From Silvanigrella paludirubra (lineage in GTDB: Bacteria; Bdellovibrionota_B; Oligoflexia; Silvanigrellales; Silvanigrellaceae): 64,000 nucleotides of DNA. Positions 26,164-34,501 of the stretch are shown piece by piece (position 1 is the stretch's first letter; each line of letters starts with the position of its first letter). Location of the stretch: assembly GCF_009208775.1 (NCBI RefSeq), contig NZ_WFLM01000002.1:62001-126000 (forward strand), given 5' to 3'. The position numbers and the translations under genes are program-made. Under the pieces are notes generated by a model that searched no databases, was not told the DNA's origin, and worked only from the letters and a program-made list of their open reading frames with translations.

Positions 26164-28595
26164 ATCAGAAAAACTTTCATAACGCTTTAAATAATACTTC
26201 ACGAAGAAGAGGTAAAAACAAAGCGATACCTATTGCTTTAATTACTGCATTTTTAGGAACAACTTTCAACAATACTTCGGTAATTGCTCAAACGCCACCA
26301 ATTCCCAAACCACAATCGTTACCACCACCAGCTTCTGATCCAGCACCAAATCCGTCTAAAAATAACAATAATAACCAAAATAACTCTAAAAATAAAAATG
26401 TATCTAATTCCGCCGCACCATCTTCGCCAACAAAAAAATCACAATCTGATGCAGTCCCTCATGGACAAGATCTCGTCAGCATTGATTTTCCAAACGGCGC
26501 TAATTTAAGTGATATTATCAAAACAGTTGGTATGTGGACAGGAAAAAACTTTGTTTTAGCCCAAGGTGTTGCAGGTTCTTCTAGAATTTCTATTATATCT
26601 CCTGAGCAAGTAACAAAAGAAGAAGCTTATCAAGCATTCTTAAGTGCATTAAATATTTCTGGTTTCACTACTGTTGACACAGGATCTGTTGTTAAAATTC
26701 TTCCTATTGCAAACGCAAAATCATCTAATATAAAAACATATTATGGAGAAAACTGGTCTCCATCAACAGATGAAATTATCAATCAGGTAATTCCGTTACG
26801 TTACATTGATGCAAATACAGTAATTAACCAACTTCGTCCTTTATTGGGTGTTACTCAATATGCAGCGTTTACAACAACAAATTCACTTATATTGACAGAT
26901 ACAGGAAACCGCATTCGCCGTATTCTTGAAGTTATTAAATTATTAGATGCAAAAACAAATCAGCCTATCGTAACAATTGTTCCTATTAATTATATGGACG
27001 CTAAAGATACCGTTACAAAAGTAAATGAAATATTCGGAAATAGAAATGGACCTTCCCTAAGTGTTCAAAAAGTCCTTGCCGACGAAAGAACAAACTCTAT
27101 CATTTTAGTTGGTCCATCTTCTGGTCTCGATGATGTTGTACGTTTTATTCAGCGCATTGATAAACCGGCTTTAGATCAAAACTCACAAACGATGGTTCGA
27201 GTTCGTCCTCTAGATTACGCCGATGCGGAAAAGCTAGCTCAAACACTTCAAGCTCTTACACAAGGGACTAAAAACCAATCAAATACGTTTCGTCCTGCAT
27301 TTTATCCCCCTCCTATGAATATGCCTGGAGCTCCTGGAGCACCACAACAAGGCCAAGCTGTTGCCGATTTAAACGGAGTTAAAGTAACATCTGATAAAGC
27401 AACAAACTCCTTGGTTATTCAAGGTAACAAATCTGCATTTGATGAACTTGATAACATTATTGCACAACTCGATAAACGCCGCGCGCAGGTTTATGTTGAA
27501 GCAAATATTATTGATATGAATATATCAAATGGTTTTACATGGGCACCATCTGTTTTAGGTGGCGCAAGTGGTGGTAACGGAACAACAATTCCATTTGGAT
27601 TTAATGCAACACAAGGTGCACCATTATTTTTCTCACAAACAGGAACAACTCCCGATCCAACAAGTTTAGGAAATGTTTTGGGTGGTGCTGCATTAGGAAT
27701 TATGGGCACAAGTCCAATTAATTTAGGACCATTTAGTTTGACTCCTGGTGCCTTATTATTTGCAATGAAAACAGATGCAAATTCAAATATTTTGCAAACT
27801 CCAAGTATGATGGTTTCTGATAATGAACCAGCTTCATTTGCATCAAACCAGGAATATAGTGCTGTGTATACAGTACAAAATACTACAGGAAATGGAACTG
27901 TTCAACAACCAACAAAATACACAGTATCTACCGAACTTAAAGTAACACCTCAAATTTCACGCGCCGACTTTGTTACCATGAAAATCAATTTAAAACTTGA
28001 TGATGCTGGTGCAATAGATGATAAAACTGGGGCACCAAACCCTATTAGCAAGCGTTCTGCGGAGTCTGTTGTGATTGTTCAAAATGGACAAACAGCTGTT
28101 ATAGGTGGATTAACACAAGATAAAACTACAGTAACAGATTCTAAAGTTCCATTGCTTGGAGATATTCCTATCCTTGGCTGGTTATTTAAAAAGTCTTTGA
28201 GAAATAAAGTAAAAACTAGTTTAAATGTATATATAACACCACATATTGTTCGTAATTCTGAAGATCTTGAAAAAATTTATAGTCAAAAAATTAAAGACCG
28301 TGATGATTTCTTAAAAATTTATTACGGTGATAAATACAGAGATCAAGAATTTTATTCTAAACTTCCAACAGAAGAAGCAGGAAAAGCACCTCCTCCAAAA
28401 AAAGAAGATTTTAGTAATAACAATGAAAATCAAAACAATACGCAAGTTGATCCTTTACCGAAAAAGGCTCCATTGCCTAGCGAAGATCCGAACCCAATTA
28501 ACGCGCCTTCTAGCAATGGCAGCGGTAGTGGAGGATTTGGATTCCCACAATCAGCGCCAGCATCTGCTCCACCGCCTCCTCCCTTTAATAATTAA
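26160..28595 (+). CDS. gspD: Type II secretion outer-membrane secretin GspD
   Basis: The 811-residue protein has an N-terminal signal region (IPIALITAFLGTTFNNTSVIAQ) and a Pro/Asn-rich spacer. The N0-N3 repeat domains follow (NGANLSDIIKTVGMWTG; VIPLRYIDANTVINQLRPLL; VPINYMDAKDTVTKV; VRPLDYADAEKLAQTL). The secretin barrel has the signature VPLLGDIPILGWLFKK. The C-terminus is an Asn/Pro/Gly-rich tail. It forms the multimeric channel through the outer membrane. No pilotin gene is recognisable nearby. The start ATG overlaps gspC2's stop. Confidence 0.96.
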   Translation: MNQKNFHNALNNTSRRRGKNKAIPIALITAFLGTTFNNTSVIAQTPPIPKPQSLPPPASDPAPNPSKNNNNNQNNSKNKNVSNSAAPSSPTKKSQSDAVPHGQDLVSIDFPNGANLSDIIKTVGMWTGKNFVLAQGVAGSSRISIISPEQVTKEEAYQAFLSALNISGFTTVDTGSVVKILPIANAKSSNIKTYYGENWSPSTDEIINQVIPLRYIDANTVINQLRPLLGVTQYAAFTTTNSLILTDTGNRIRRILEVIKLLDAKTNQPIVTIVPINYMDAKDTVTKVNEIFGNRNGPSLSVQKVLADERTNSIILVGPSSGLDDVVRFIQRIDKPALDQNSQTMVRVRPLDYADAEKLAQTLQALTQGTKNQSNTFRPAFYPPPMNMPGAPGAPQQGQAVADLNGVKVTSDKATNSLVIQGNKSAFDELDNIIAQLDKRRAQVYVEANIIDMNISNGFTWAPSVLGGASGGNGTTIPFGFNATQGAPLFFSQTGTTPDPTSLGNVLGGAALGIMGTSPINLGPFSLTPGALLFAMKTDANSNILQTPSMMVSDNEPASFASNQEYSAVYTVQNTTGNGTVQQPTKYTVSTELKVTPQISRADFVTMKINLKLDDAGAIDDKTGAPNPISKRSAESVVIVQNGQTAVIGGLTQDKTTVTDSKVPLLGDIPILGWLFKKSLRNKVKTSLNVYITPHIVRNSEDLEKIYSQKIKDRDDFLKIYYGDKYRDQEFYSKLPTEEAGKAPPPKKEDFSNNNENQNNTQVDPLPKKAPLPSEDPNPINAPSSNGSGSGGFGFPQSAPASAPPPPPFNN

Positions 28596-28618
28596 ATAAA
28601 AGAGGTGCAAACAGCTCA

Positions 28619-30442
28619 ATGACAAATAAGCAAGAAAATACGAACAATAGCGATGCTGTGAATAACATTTTTTCTAAAATTAAAGCAACAAAAGAAAATA
28701 TTGATGCAAATGAATATTCTTCTAAAAATAGAAATATGGAAGACATTTTACATAATGATTTTCGTATTTCTCAAAATCAAATAGAAGAAGCAATATTAGA
28801 ACAAAAAGCAACGAATCGATCTCTAAGTGAAATTTTAATTGAAAATGAATTGATTCTTGAAGTTGACATGCTAAAAGCGCTTGCAATTCATTTAAATCTT
28901 GAGTTTCGCGATAACTTTCCTTTTCATGAAATTAATCCTAAATTAATTTCTAAATTAAATATAAGTTTCTGTTTACAGCATATGTTTATTCCTATTTCAG
29001 AAGATGAGCTTAACGTAACTGTTGCTGTAGCAAATCCTTTAGACACGGTTAGTATTGATGATCTTCGAGTTCTTTTAAATAAAAATATTAAACGAATTGT
29101 TGCTCCAAAAGATCTCGTTGAAGCTGCTATTAATAATGTTTTTGAAAGACAAGAACTAGTTGATCAAAACAAAGGTCTTACAGCAGATGATGAAATTGAT
29201 GGTATTGAAGGCCTCGATGTCGCTCATAACCTTCTTCAGGATAATGAAGAAGCTCCTGTAAGAAAAGAAGTAACAGCAATCATTCGTCGTAGTATCTCTG
29301 AAAAAGCATCTGATATTCATATTGAACCTTTTGAAGATCGAGTATCTGTGCGCTTTCGTGTCGACGGAAGACTTAAAGAAGTACGTGTTATTCCAAAAAA
29401 ATACCAATCAAGTGTTTCTACCCGTATTAAAATATTAGCTAAATTAAATATTGCTGAAAGTAGACTTCCCCAAGATGGTCGTATTACTTTAAAAGTAGGA
29501 ACTCGAGAAATTGATGTGCGCGTTAGTACTCTCCCTATTAAATTCGGGGAAAGAATTGTGTTACGTATTCTTGATAAATCGGGTGGATTGCCAAATTTAG
29601 ACGATATTGGATTACCCAAAGCGTTACTTAAAAATTTTAAACAAGTAATCAATCAAAAACATGGAATTGTTTTAGTTACAGGACCTACAGGTTCCGGAAA
29701 AACAACCACTCTTGCATCTGCATTAATGCATATCAATAAACCAGATGTAAGTATTATAACGGTTGAAGATCCCGTGGAAGTTCAGCTTCCAGGAGTAAGT
29801 CAAGTTGAGGTAAATGATCGGGCAGGACTTAGTTTTGCTGCAGCGTTACGTTCTATTTTACGTCAAAACCCAAATATTATTTTAATAGGTGAAATTCGTG
29901 ACGCGGAAACAGCTCAAATTGCTGTGCAAGCTTCGATTACGGGTCACCTTGTATTTAGTACTCTGCATACAAACGATACTGCGGCTTCTGTTACTCGTCT
30001 TGTTGACTTTGGAATTGAACCTTTTCAAATTACAACTGCTGTTGTTGCTATTTTAGCTGTCCGACTTGTTAGAAAAGTATGCATGAATTGTCGCGAACAA
30101 ACGACTCATACTGCAGAAGAATTAAATTTATTTGGATTAACAACGAAACAAACAGCAGGAAAAGTTTTTTATAAAGCCAGAGATGGTGGATGTCCTAATT
30201 GCAAGACAAGTGGATATTCAGGGCGTATTGGTATTTATGAACTTCTTGTATTTGATGAACACGTAAGAAATTTTGTTTTAAAAAGTTCCGATGGTGCCAG
30301 TTTGAAAAAAATGTGTGTGCAACGTGGTATGAAAACACTAAGAGATTCTGCGCAAGAACGTTTTTTAAATGGAGAAACAACTCTTGAAGAAGCTCTTTAT
30401 GCAACTCAAGCTGAACATGAACAAGAAAATGAGGTAATTTAA
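28619..30442 (+). CDS. gspE: Type II secretion ATPase GspE
   Basis: The 607-residue hexameric ATPase has an N-terminal GspE/XpsE domain (DILHNDFRISQNQIEEAIL) and the catalytic core: Walker A GPTGSGKTTTLA, Asp box around EDPVEVQLPGVSQVEV, Walker B NIILIGEIRDAETA, and His box TGHLVFSTLHTND. The tetracysteine zinc site is present (CMNC and CPNC). It powers pseudopilus assembly from the cytoplasmic face. It lies 23 bp after gspD and two bases before gspF. Confidence 0.97.
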   Translation: MTNKQENTNNSDAVNNIFSKIKATKENIDANEYSSKNRNMEDILHNDFRISQNQIEEAILEQKATNRSLSEILIENELILEVDMLKALAIHLNLEFRDNFPFHEINPKLISKLNISFCLQHMFIPISEDELNVTVAVANPLDTVSIDDLRVLLNKNIKRIVAPKDLVEAAINNVFERQELVDQNKGLTADDEIDGIEGLDVAHNLLQDNEEAPVRKEVTAIIRRSISEKASDIHIEPFEDRVSVRFRVDGRLKEVRVIPKKYQSSVSTRIKILAKLNIAESRLPQDGRITLKVGTREIDVRVSTLPIKFGERIVLRILDKSGGLPNLDDIGLPKALLKNFKQVINQKHGIVLVTGPTGSGKTTTLASALMHINKPDVSIITVEDPVEVQLPGVSQVEVNDRAGLSFAAALRSILRQNPNIILIGEIRDAETAQIAVQASITGHLVFSTLHTNDTAASVTRLVDFGIEPFQITTAVVAILAVRLVRKVCMNCREQTTHTAEELNLFGLTTKQTAGKVFYKARDGGCPNCKTSGYSGRIGIYELLVFDEHVRNFVLKSSDGASLKKMCVQRGMKTLRDSAQERFLNGETTLEEALYATQAEHEQENEVI

Positions 30443-30444
30443 TT

Positions 30445-31674
30445 ATGCCGATGTATTCTTACAGAGGCCAAAATTCTAAAACTGGAAAAAAAATTAAAGC
30501 TTATATTGAAGCTGAATCACCTAAAGATGCAAAACTAAAATTAAAAAAACAAAATATCTACGTTCTTGAAATGAAAGTAGATAATAGATCTAGTGCCGCT
30601 GAAGGCAAATCTGGAATTATTGCAATCTTAAATCGAAAACCACCAAAACAAGAAGATATTGCTGTTGCTACAAAACAATTTGCTATTTTGTTACGATCAG
30701 CAGTTGACATTAATGACGCCTTAAGAGCTATTTCAGAACAAGTTGAGAATGAAGAATTAAAATCTGTTTATATAAAAATGAGAGAATTAGTTTCGGAAGG
30801 AAAATCTTTATCCGATGCTCATAAAAACTTTCCAAAAGTTTTTACAAATATCTATACAAATATGATTGCTGCTGCTGAAAAAGCAGGCGCACTTCCTTTA
30901 GTAATGCAAAGATTATCTGAATTTATTACATATCAAATAGAAATAAAAAGAAAAGTTGTAGGTGCGTTAACTTATCCTGCTTTAATGGTTGTTATGGCAA
31001 TTGCTGTTGTCATTTATTTATTTGTTAAAGTAATGCCTCAAATGACAAAATCATTTACCACACTTAAAGTAACACTCCCTTGGTATACCATTTTAATGAA
31101 TGATATTTCAAATTGGATGCAAGATTGGTGGCTTATTTGTATTTTGTTTCTTGCAGGAATTGGTTTTGCCATTTACTCTTGGTCTAAGACTGAAAAAGGT
31201 CGTTATAAAATCGATTTGTTTATGTATACTGCACCCATTTTTGGACCACTCATACAAAGAGTTACCGTTTCTCGTTTCTCTAAAACTCTTTCAACAATTT
31301 TATCGAGTGGCGTAAGAATTGTAGAAGGTTTACAACTCACAAGAAAAGTAGTTGGAAACACTGTAATGGAAAAAGCTTTGGATGAGGCTATCATTAAAGT
31401 TCAAGATGGAGATAAACTTGCAACTGCGTTGGAAAGAACAGGAAGATTTCCAACAATGGTTATCCACATGTTAAGAACAGGAGAGAAAACAGGGCAATTA
31501 GAAGAAATGCTTGTAAATATTTCTGATGTTTATGATGAAGATGTGAATAATCAAATTGTAGCAACAACACGCTTAATTGAACCAGCTATGATGGTTTTTA
31601 TGGCTGTAATCGTTTTTATGATGGTAATGGCCGTAATTGGACCTATGATGGCTGCCATGAACCAGTTGCATTGA
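30445..31674 (+). CDS. gspF: Type II secretion inner-membrane platform protein GspF
   Basis: The 409-residue polytopic protein has two repeated T2SF domains (FAILLRSAVDINDALRAI; RFSKTLSTILSSGVRIVEGL) and hydrophobic segments near 170-195, 220-245 and the C-terminus (MVFMAVIVFMMVMAVIGP). The N-terminal YSYRGQNSKTGKKIKAYIEAES is typical of GspF/PilC. It anchors GspE and assembles pseudopilins. The order E-F-G is the canonical gsp order. Confidence 0.96.
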   Translation: MPMYSYRGQNSKTGKKIKAYIEAESPKDAKLKLKKQNIYVLEMKVDNRSSAAEGKSGIIAILNRKPPKQEDIAVATKQFAILLRSAVDINDALRAISEQVENEELKSVYIKMRELVSEGKSLSDAHKNFPKVFTNIYTNMIAAAEKAGALPLVMQRLSEFITYQIEIKRKVVGALTYPALMVVMAIAVVIYLFVKVMPQMTKSFTTLKVTLPWYTILMNDISNWMQDWWLICILFLAGIGFAIYSWSKTEKGRYKIDLFMYTAPIFGPLIQRVTVSRFSKTLSTILSSGVRIVEGLQLTRKVVGNTVMEKALDEAIIKVQDGDKLATALERTGRFPTMVIHMLRTGEKTGQLEEMLVNISDVYDEDVNNQIVATTRLIEPAMMVFMAVIVFMMVMAVIGPMMAAMNQLH

Positions 31675-31727
31675 GTTCTAGTATTTGTATAATTATATTT
31701 CTTTTTAGACTATGGGGATGTTAACTT

Positions 31728-32186
31728 ATGAAAATGAAAAATTTTTTAAAATTAAAAAGATCTTTAAATTCACAAGCAGGTTTTTCTCTTATTGAGATTA
31801 TCATTGTTGTTGCTATTATTGGTACATTAATGGGAATTATTGTGGCTCGTATTTCTGGAGGTAATGACCAAGCTAAATCAGGTATTACCGATACTAAAGC
31901 TTATACTCTTCAATCAAAATTAATTCAGTATCAATTAGCAGTAGGTAAATACCCAACTTCAGCTCAAGGCCTTCAAGCCTTAACAACCAATCCTGGAACA
32001 CCAATTGCTTCTGCAGATGATCTTACAGATGGTTGGGGAAATCCTTTTGATTATAAATTAACAGCAAAAGGCCCTCTAATTACATCTAATGGTGCAGAAG
32101 GCACTCCAAATAGTGCCGGTTCACTTTGTTACTTAAATGGTAAAAAAGCGGATTGTAAAACCATAGATGCGGGAGCAACAAACTGA
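31728..32186 (+). CDS. gspG: Type II secretion major pseudopilin GspG
   Basis: The 152-residue prepilin has a charged leader followed by the cleavage motif G|FSLIEIIIVVAIIGTLMG. Cleavage and methylation at F would be done by a prepilin peptidase not present in the window. The soluble part has the GspG hallmark GKYPTSAQGLQALTTNPG and DGWGNPFDY. It has one pair of cysteines near the C-terminus (SLCYLNGKKADCK). It forms the shaft of the pseudopilus. Confidence 0.96.
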   Translation: MKMKNFLKLKRSLNSQAGFSLIEIIIVVAIIGTLMGIIVARISGGNDQAKSGITDTKAYTLQSKLIQYQLAVGKYPTSAQGLQALTTNPGTPIASADDLTDGWGNPFDYKLTAKGPLITSNGAEGTPNSAGSLCYLNGKKADCKTIDAGATN

Positions 32187-33028
32187 AACTCCCCTCGCTC
32201 AATTTTATTTGTTTAAGATTAATTCAAAATAAAAAAAATCGAAGACAAGATGGTTTTACTTTAATTGAAATCATCATTGTCCTTGGGATTATTGGTGCTA
32301 TTGCAGGTGTTGTTATACCCAATTTAACCCTTTCTGTTGATTCCCAAATGTCCTCTAGTCTAAGAAGTTTAACGGGTCAAATTCGAGCTGCATACGATGA
32401 TGCCATCTTTTCAGGTCGTCTGCATAGAATGATATTCGATATAAAAACGGGAGAATATTGGGTCGAGCAAGCACCGCTTGGTTTTGAAGGGCGCCCTCCT
32501 CTAATGGATTCAGATTCTGAATCCGAATCGTTATTAAAAAAAGATAAAAGAAACGATTTGATCAAACTTTTTGATGAACAATATAAAAATAATTTTGATA
32601 GACAAATGCCTACAAGTACTGCTTCAAATATGAAATATTATTCCATACGGAGTATACCAGTTGTTCAAAGAAAAATATTAAAACCCATTGAATGGCGTGA
32701 AATAAATGATGCTGTTACATACCGACAAAAACTTCAAGGTAATGTTGTTTTTGCTCAAATTCTTTCTGCCGTATCATCTAAAAAATTTGATTTTGTAGCA
32801 ATTACTAATAATAATGACAAGTCAAAAAAAGAATATGCATATATTTATTTTTTACCTAATGGAACAGCTACGGCAACTTCAATTAAGTTGGCGACTCGTT
32901 CTAAAAATATTGAAACTTCTATTAATGAAGAAGGCCCTAAATTCACCATAAATTTAAATTCTCTTACTGGCGAATCCAATTTGCTAGAAGGCTTTCAAGA
33001 TGCAAACTTTACTTTACCAAGAAAATAA
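32183..33028 (+). CDS. gspH: Type II secretion minor pseudopilin GspH, apparent CTG start
   Basis: The frame encodes a prepilin leader and cleavage site (NRRQDG|FTLIEIIIVLGIIG) upstream of the first ATG at 32348, which would remove the entire pilin helix. No ATG, GTG or TTG lies in frame between the upstream stop (32156) and 32348. CTG at 32183 overlaps the gspG stop (CTGA) and has GGGAG (32171-32175) seven bases before it, an ideal ribosome-site distance. That gives 281 residues with a 24-residue leader. The mature part is longer than usual and has an acidic loop (DSDSESESLLKK). GspH belongs to the pseudopilus tip complex. Confidence 0.85.
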   Translation: MKLPSLNFICLRLIQNKKNRRQDGFTLIEIIIVLGIIGAIAGVVIPNLTLSVDSQMSSSLRSLTGQIRAAYDDAIFSGRLHRMIFDIKTGEYWVEQAPLGFEGRPPLMDSDSESESLLKKDKRNDLIKLFDEQYKNNFDRQMPTSTASNMKYYSIRSIPVVQRKILKPIEWREINDAVTYRQKLQGNVVFAQILSAVSSKKFDFVAITNNNDKSKKEYAYIYFLPNGTATATSIKLATRSKNIETSINEEGPKFTINLNSLTGESNLLEGFQDANFTLPRK

Positions 33029-33755
33029 AAATTTAAATTTAGCAAATCAAAAAATAAATCATTCTGAAAAAGGATTTACTTTAATAGAATGTATCCTTGC
33101 TGTTGGAATTTTATCAATTGTTGTTGCTAGTATTGTTGGTTTACAATCATCTATTATTTCAGTTACTCAAATAGCAACTGATGGTATGAGAGCTTCTTGG
33201 GCTGTTCGTTCCACAATAGCACAAATGCAATATTTAGTTGAAATGCAAGGCCAATCCAAATTGCCTGAGAATACTACGTTTCCATGGGTTACAGATAATC
33301 AATTTGTGATCACAATTAATAGAACAGAATTAAAAGATGTTAAAATTTCACAATTTTTAACAAGTGCCATGGGTGTATATAATATTGTAAATCCTGCAGG
33401 TAATGAAAATATTGATTCAGAAAGAATGTTTTCTTCTATAAATAATGTTTTAGATCAAAACTTATCCTCTAGTCCAAAAGGTTATTTTAGTAACTTTACC
33501 ATAAATGTAAAGTGGAATAGCGGTTTAATTCCCAAAACAATATCTGAAGGTTTTTTCTTTATTGATAATGATACTTTTAAAGGAATTTCCGAAAAATTAC
33601 CTAAAATTGGGAATAGTGATGATAAGGATTCTGGCGGTGATAAGAGCGGCAGCACTTCCAATGGAGGAAGTACTAGCGGTGGAACAAATAGTGGTTCAAA
33701 TAATGGTACACCCAGTGGTGGCGCTGGTGGCGGCGCAGCAGGTGGATCAAAATGA
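33000..33755 (+). CDS. gspI: Type II secretion minor pseudopilin GspI with Gly/Ser-rich tail
   Basis: The 251-residue prepilin has the leader and cleavage motif HSEKG|FTLIECILAVGILSIVVA. GspI-type features follow (RASWAVRSTIAQMQYLVEMQG). The last 48 residues or so are low complexity, rich in Gly, Ser, Asn and Thr (SGSTSNGGSTSGG and similar), which is not usual for this 120-130 residue family. Its start lies within the end of gspH (29-base overlap). It belongs to the GspH-I-J-K tip complex. Confidence 0.9.
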   Translation: MQTLLYQENKNLNLANQKINHSEKGFTLIECILAVGILSIVVASIVGLQSSIISVTQIATDGMRASWAVRSTIAQMQYLVEMQGQSKLPENTTFPWVTDNQFVITINRTELKDVKISQFLTSAMGVYNIVNPAGNENIDSERMFSSINNVLDQNLSSSPKGYFSNFTINVKWNSGLIPKTISEGFFFIDNDTFKGISEKLPKIGNSDDKDSGGDKSGSTSNGGSTSGGTNSGSNNGTPSGGAGGGAAGGSK

Positions 33756-34501
33756 ATAACTCACAAAATGGTTTTACTTTAATAGAAATTATTTTATCCA
33801 TTTCAATATTGGCTACTATAGGCGTTTTAACTATTAATATATTATCTACACAAATTGATACTAGAGAAAAAGTAACAGCGCAAAATACAGCTCAGCATTC
33901 CATAAATATGGCTATGGAACGAATTTATTCGGATATTCAAAGTGCTTACATTACAAATCCAAATGATTCAAATTCTTTAAATACAAATATACGTCCTATA
34001 ATACCTCAGTTTTCGTTTAAAAATGAAAATTTAATTATGTCAGTTAAAAATTATAAATCACTTATTGAAAATTCAAATCAAAGTAACTTAGCTATTGTTC
34101 GATATTATATTCGTCCCAACCCTAAAGACACAAAAACAATGCAACTTATTCGTGTAGTAGATACAGATATGGTTGAAAAAATAGAAAATACAGGAGTAGG
34201 AGTATCTGAAGTATTGGTCCCAGATTTAAAAGAATTTTCACTTAGCTTCTGGAATGGAACAGAGTATCAAAGAGAATGGGACTCAACAGCAAATGATACC
34301 CAAGGAAAACTCCCCAAATTAGTTAAAATTCATTTACAGAGTTACTTTAGACAAACAAATGCGGAAAAACAACTGACTGAAGTCTCACCAACAACGAAAC
34401 AAGAAAGAAGATTTATTGCTCTCGACACAATTGTATATATTATGAGCACAATAGGTGTTCAAGAAATGACTACCCAATCTGGAGATTATAAATGGCAATA
34501 A
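33752..34501 (+). CDS. gspJ: Type II secretion minor pseudopilin GspJ
   Basis: The 249-residue prepilin has a very short leader, MNNSQNG|FTLIEIILSISILATIGV. The GspJ fold features follow: AMERIYSDIQSAYI early, then PQFSFKNENLIMSV, IVRYYIRPNPKDTKTMQLIRVVD and VLVPDLKEFSLSFWNGTEYQREWDS. It forms part of the tip complex with GspI and GspK. The start overlaps the gspI stop by four bases and its stop overlaps gspK by ten. Confidence 0.93.
   Translation: MNNSQNGFTLIEIILSISILATIGVLTINILSTQIDTREKVTAQNTAQHSINMAMERIYSDIQSAYITNPNDSNSLNTNIRPIIPQFSFKNENLIMSVKNYKSLIENSNQSNLAIVRYYIRPNPKDTKTMQLIRVVDTDMVEKIENTGVGVSEVLVPDLKEFSLSFWNGTEYQREWDSTANDTQGKLPKLVKIHLQSYFRQTNAEKQLTEVSPTTKQERRFIALDTIVYIMSTIGVQEMTTQSGDYKWQ

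Noticed and set aside
32348-33028. GspH starting at the first ATG (32348)
   Set aside because: This start would remove the prepilin cleavage site and transmembrane helix that are encoded in frame just upstream.
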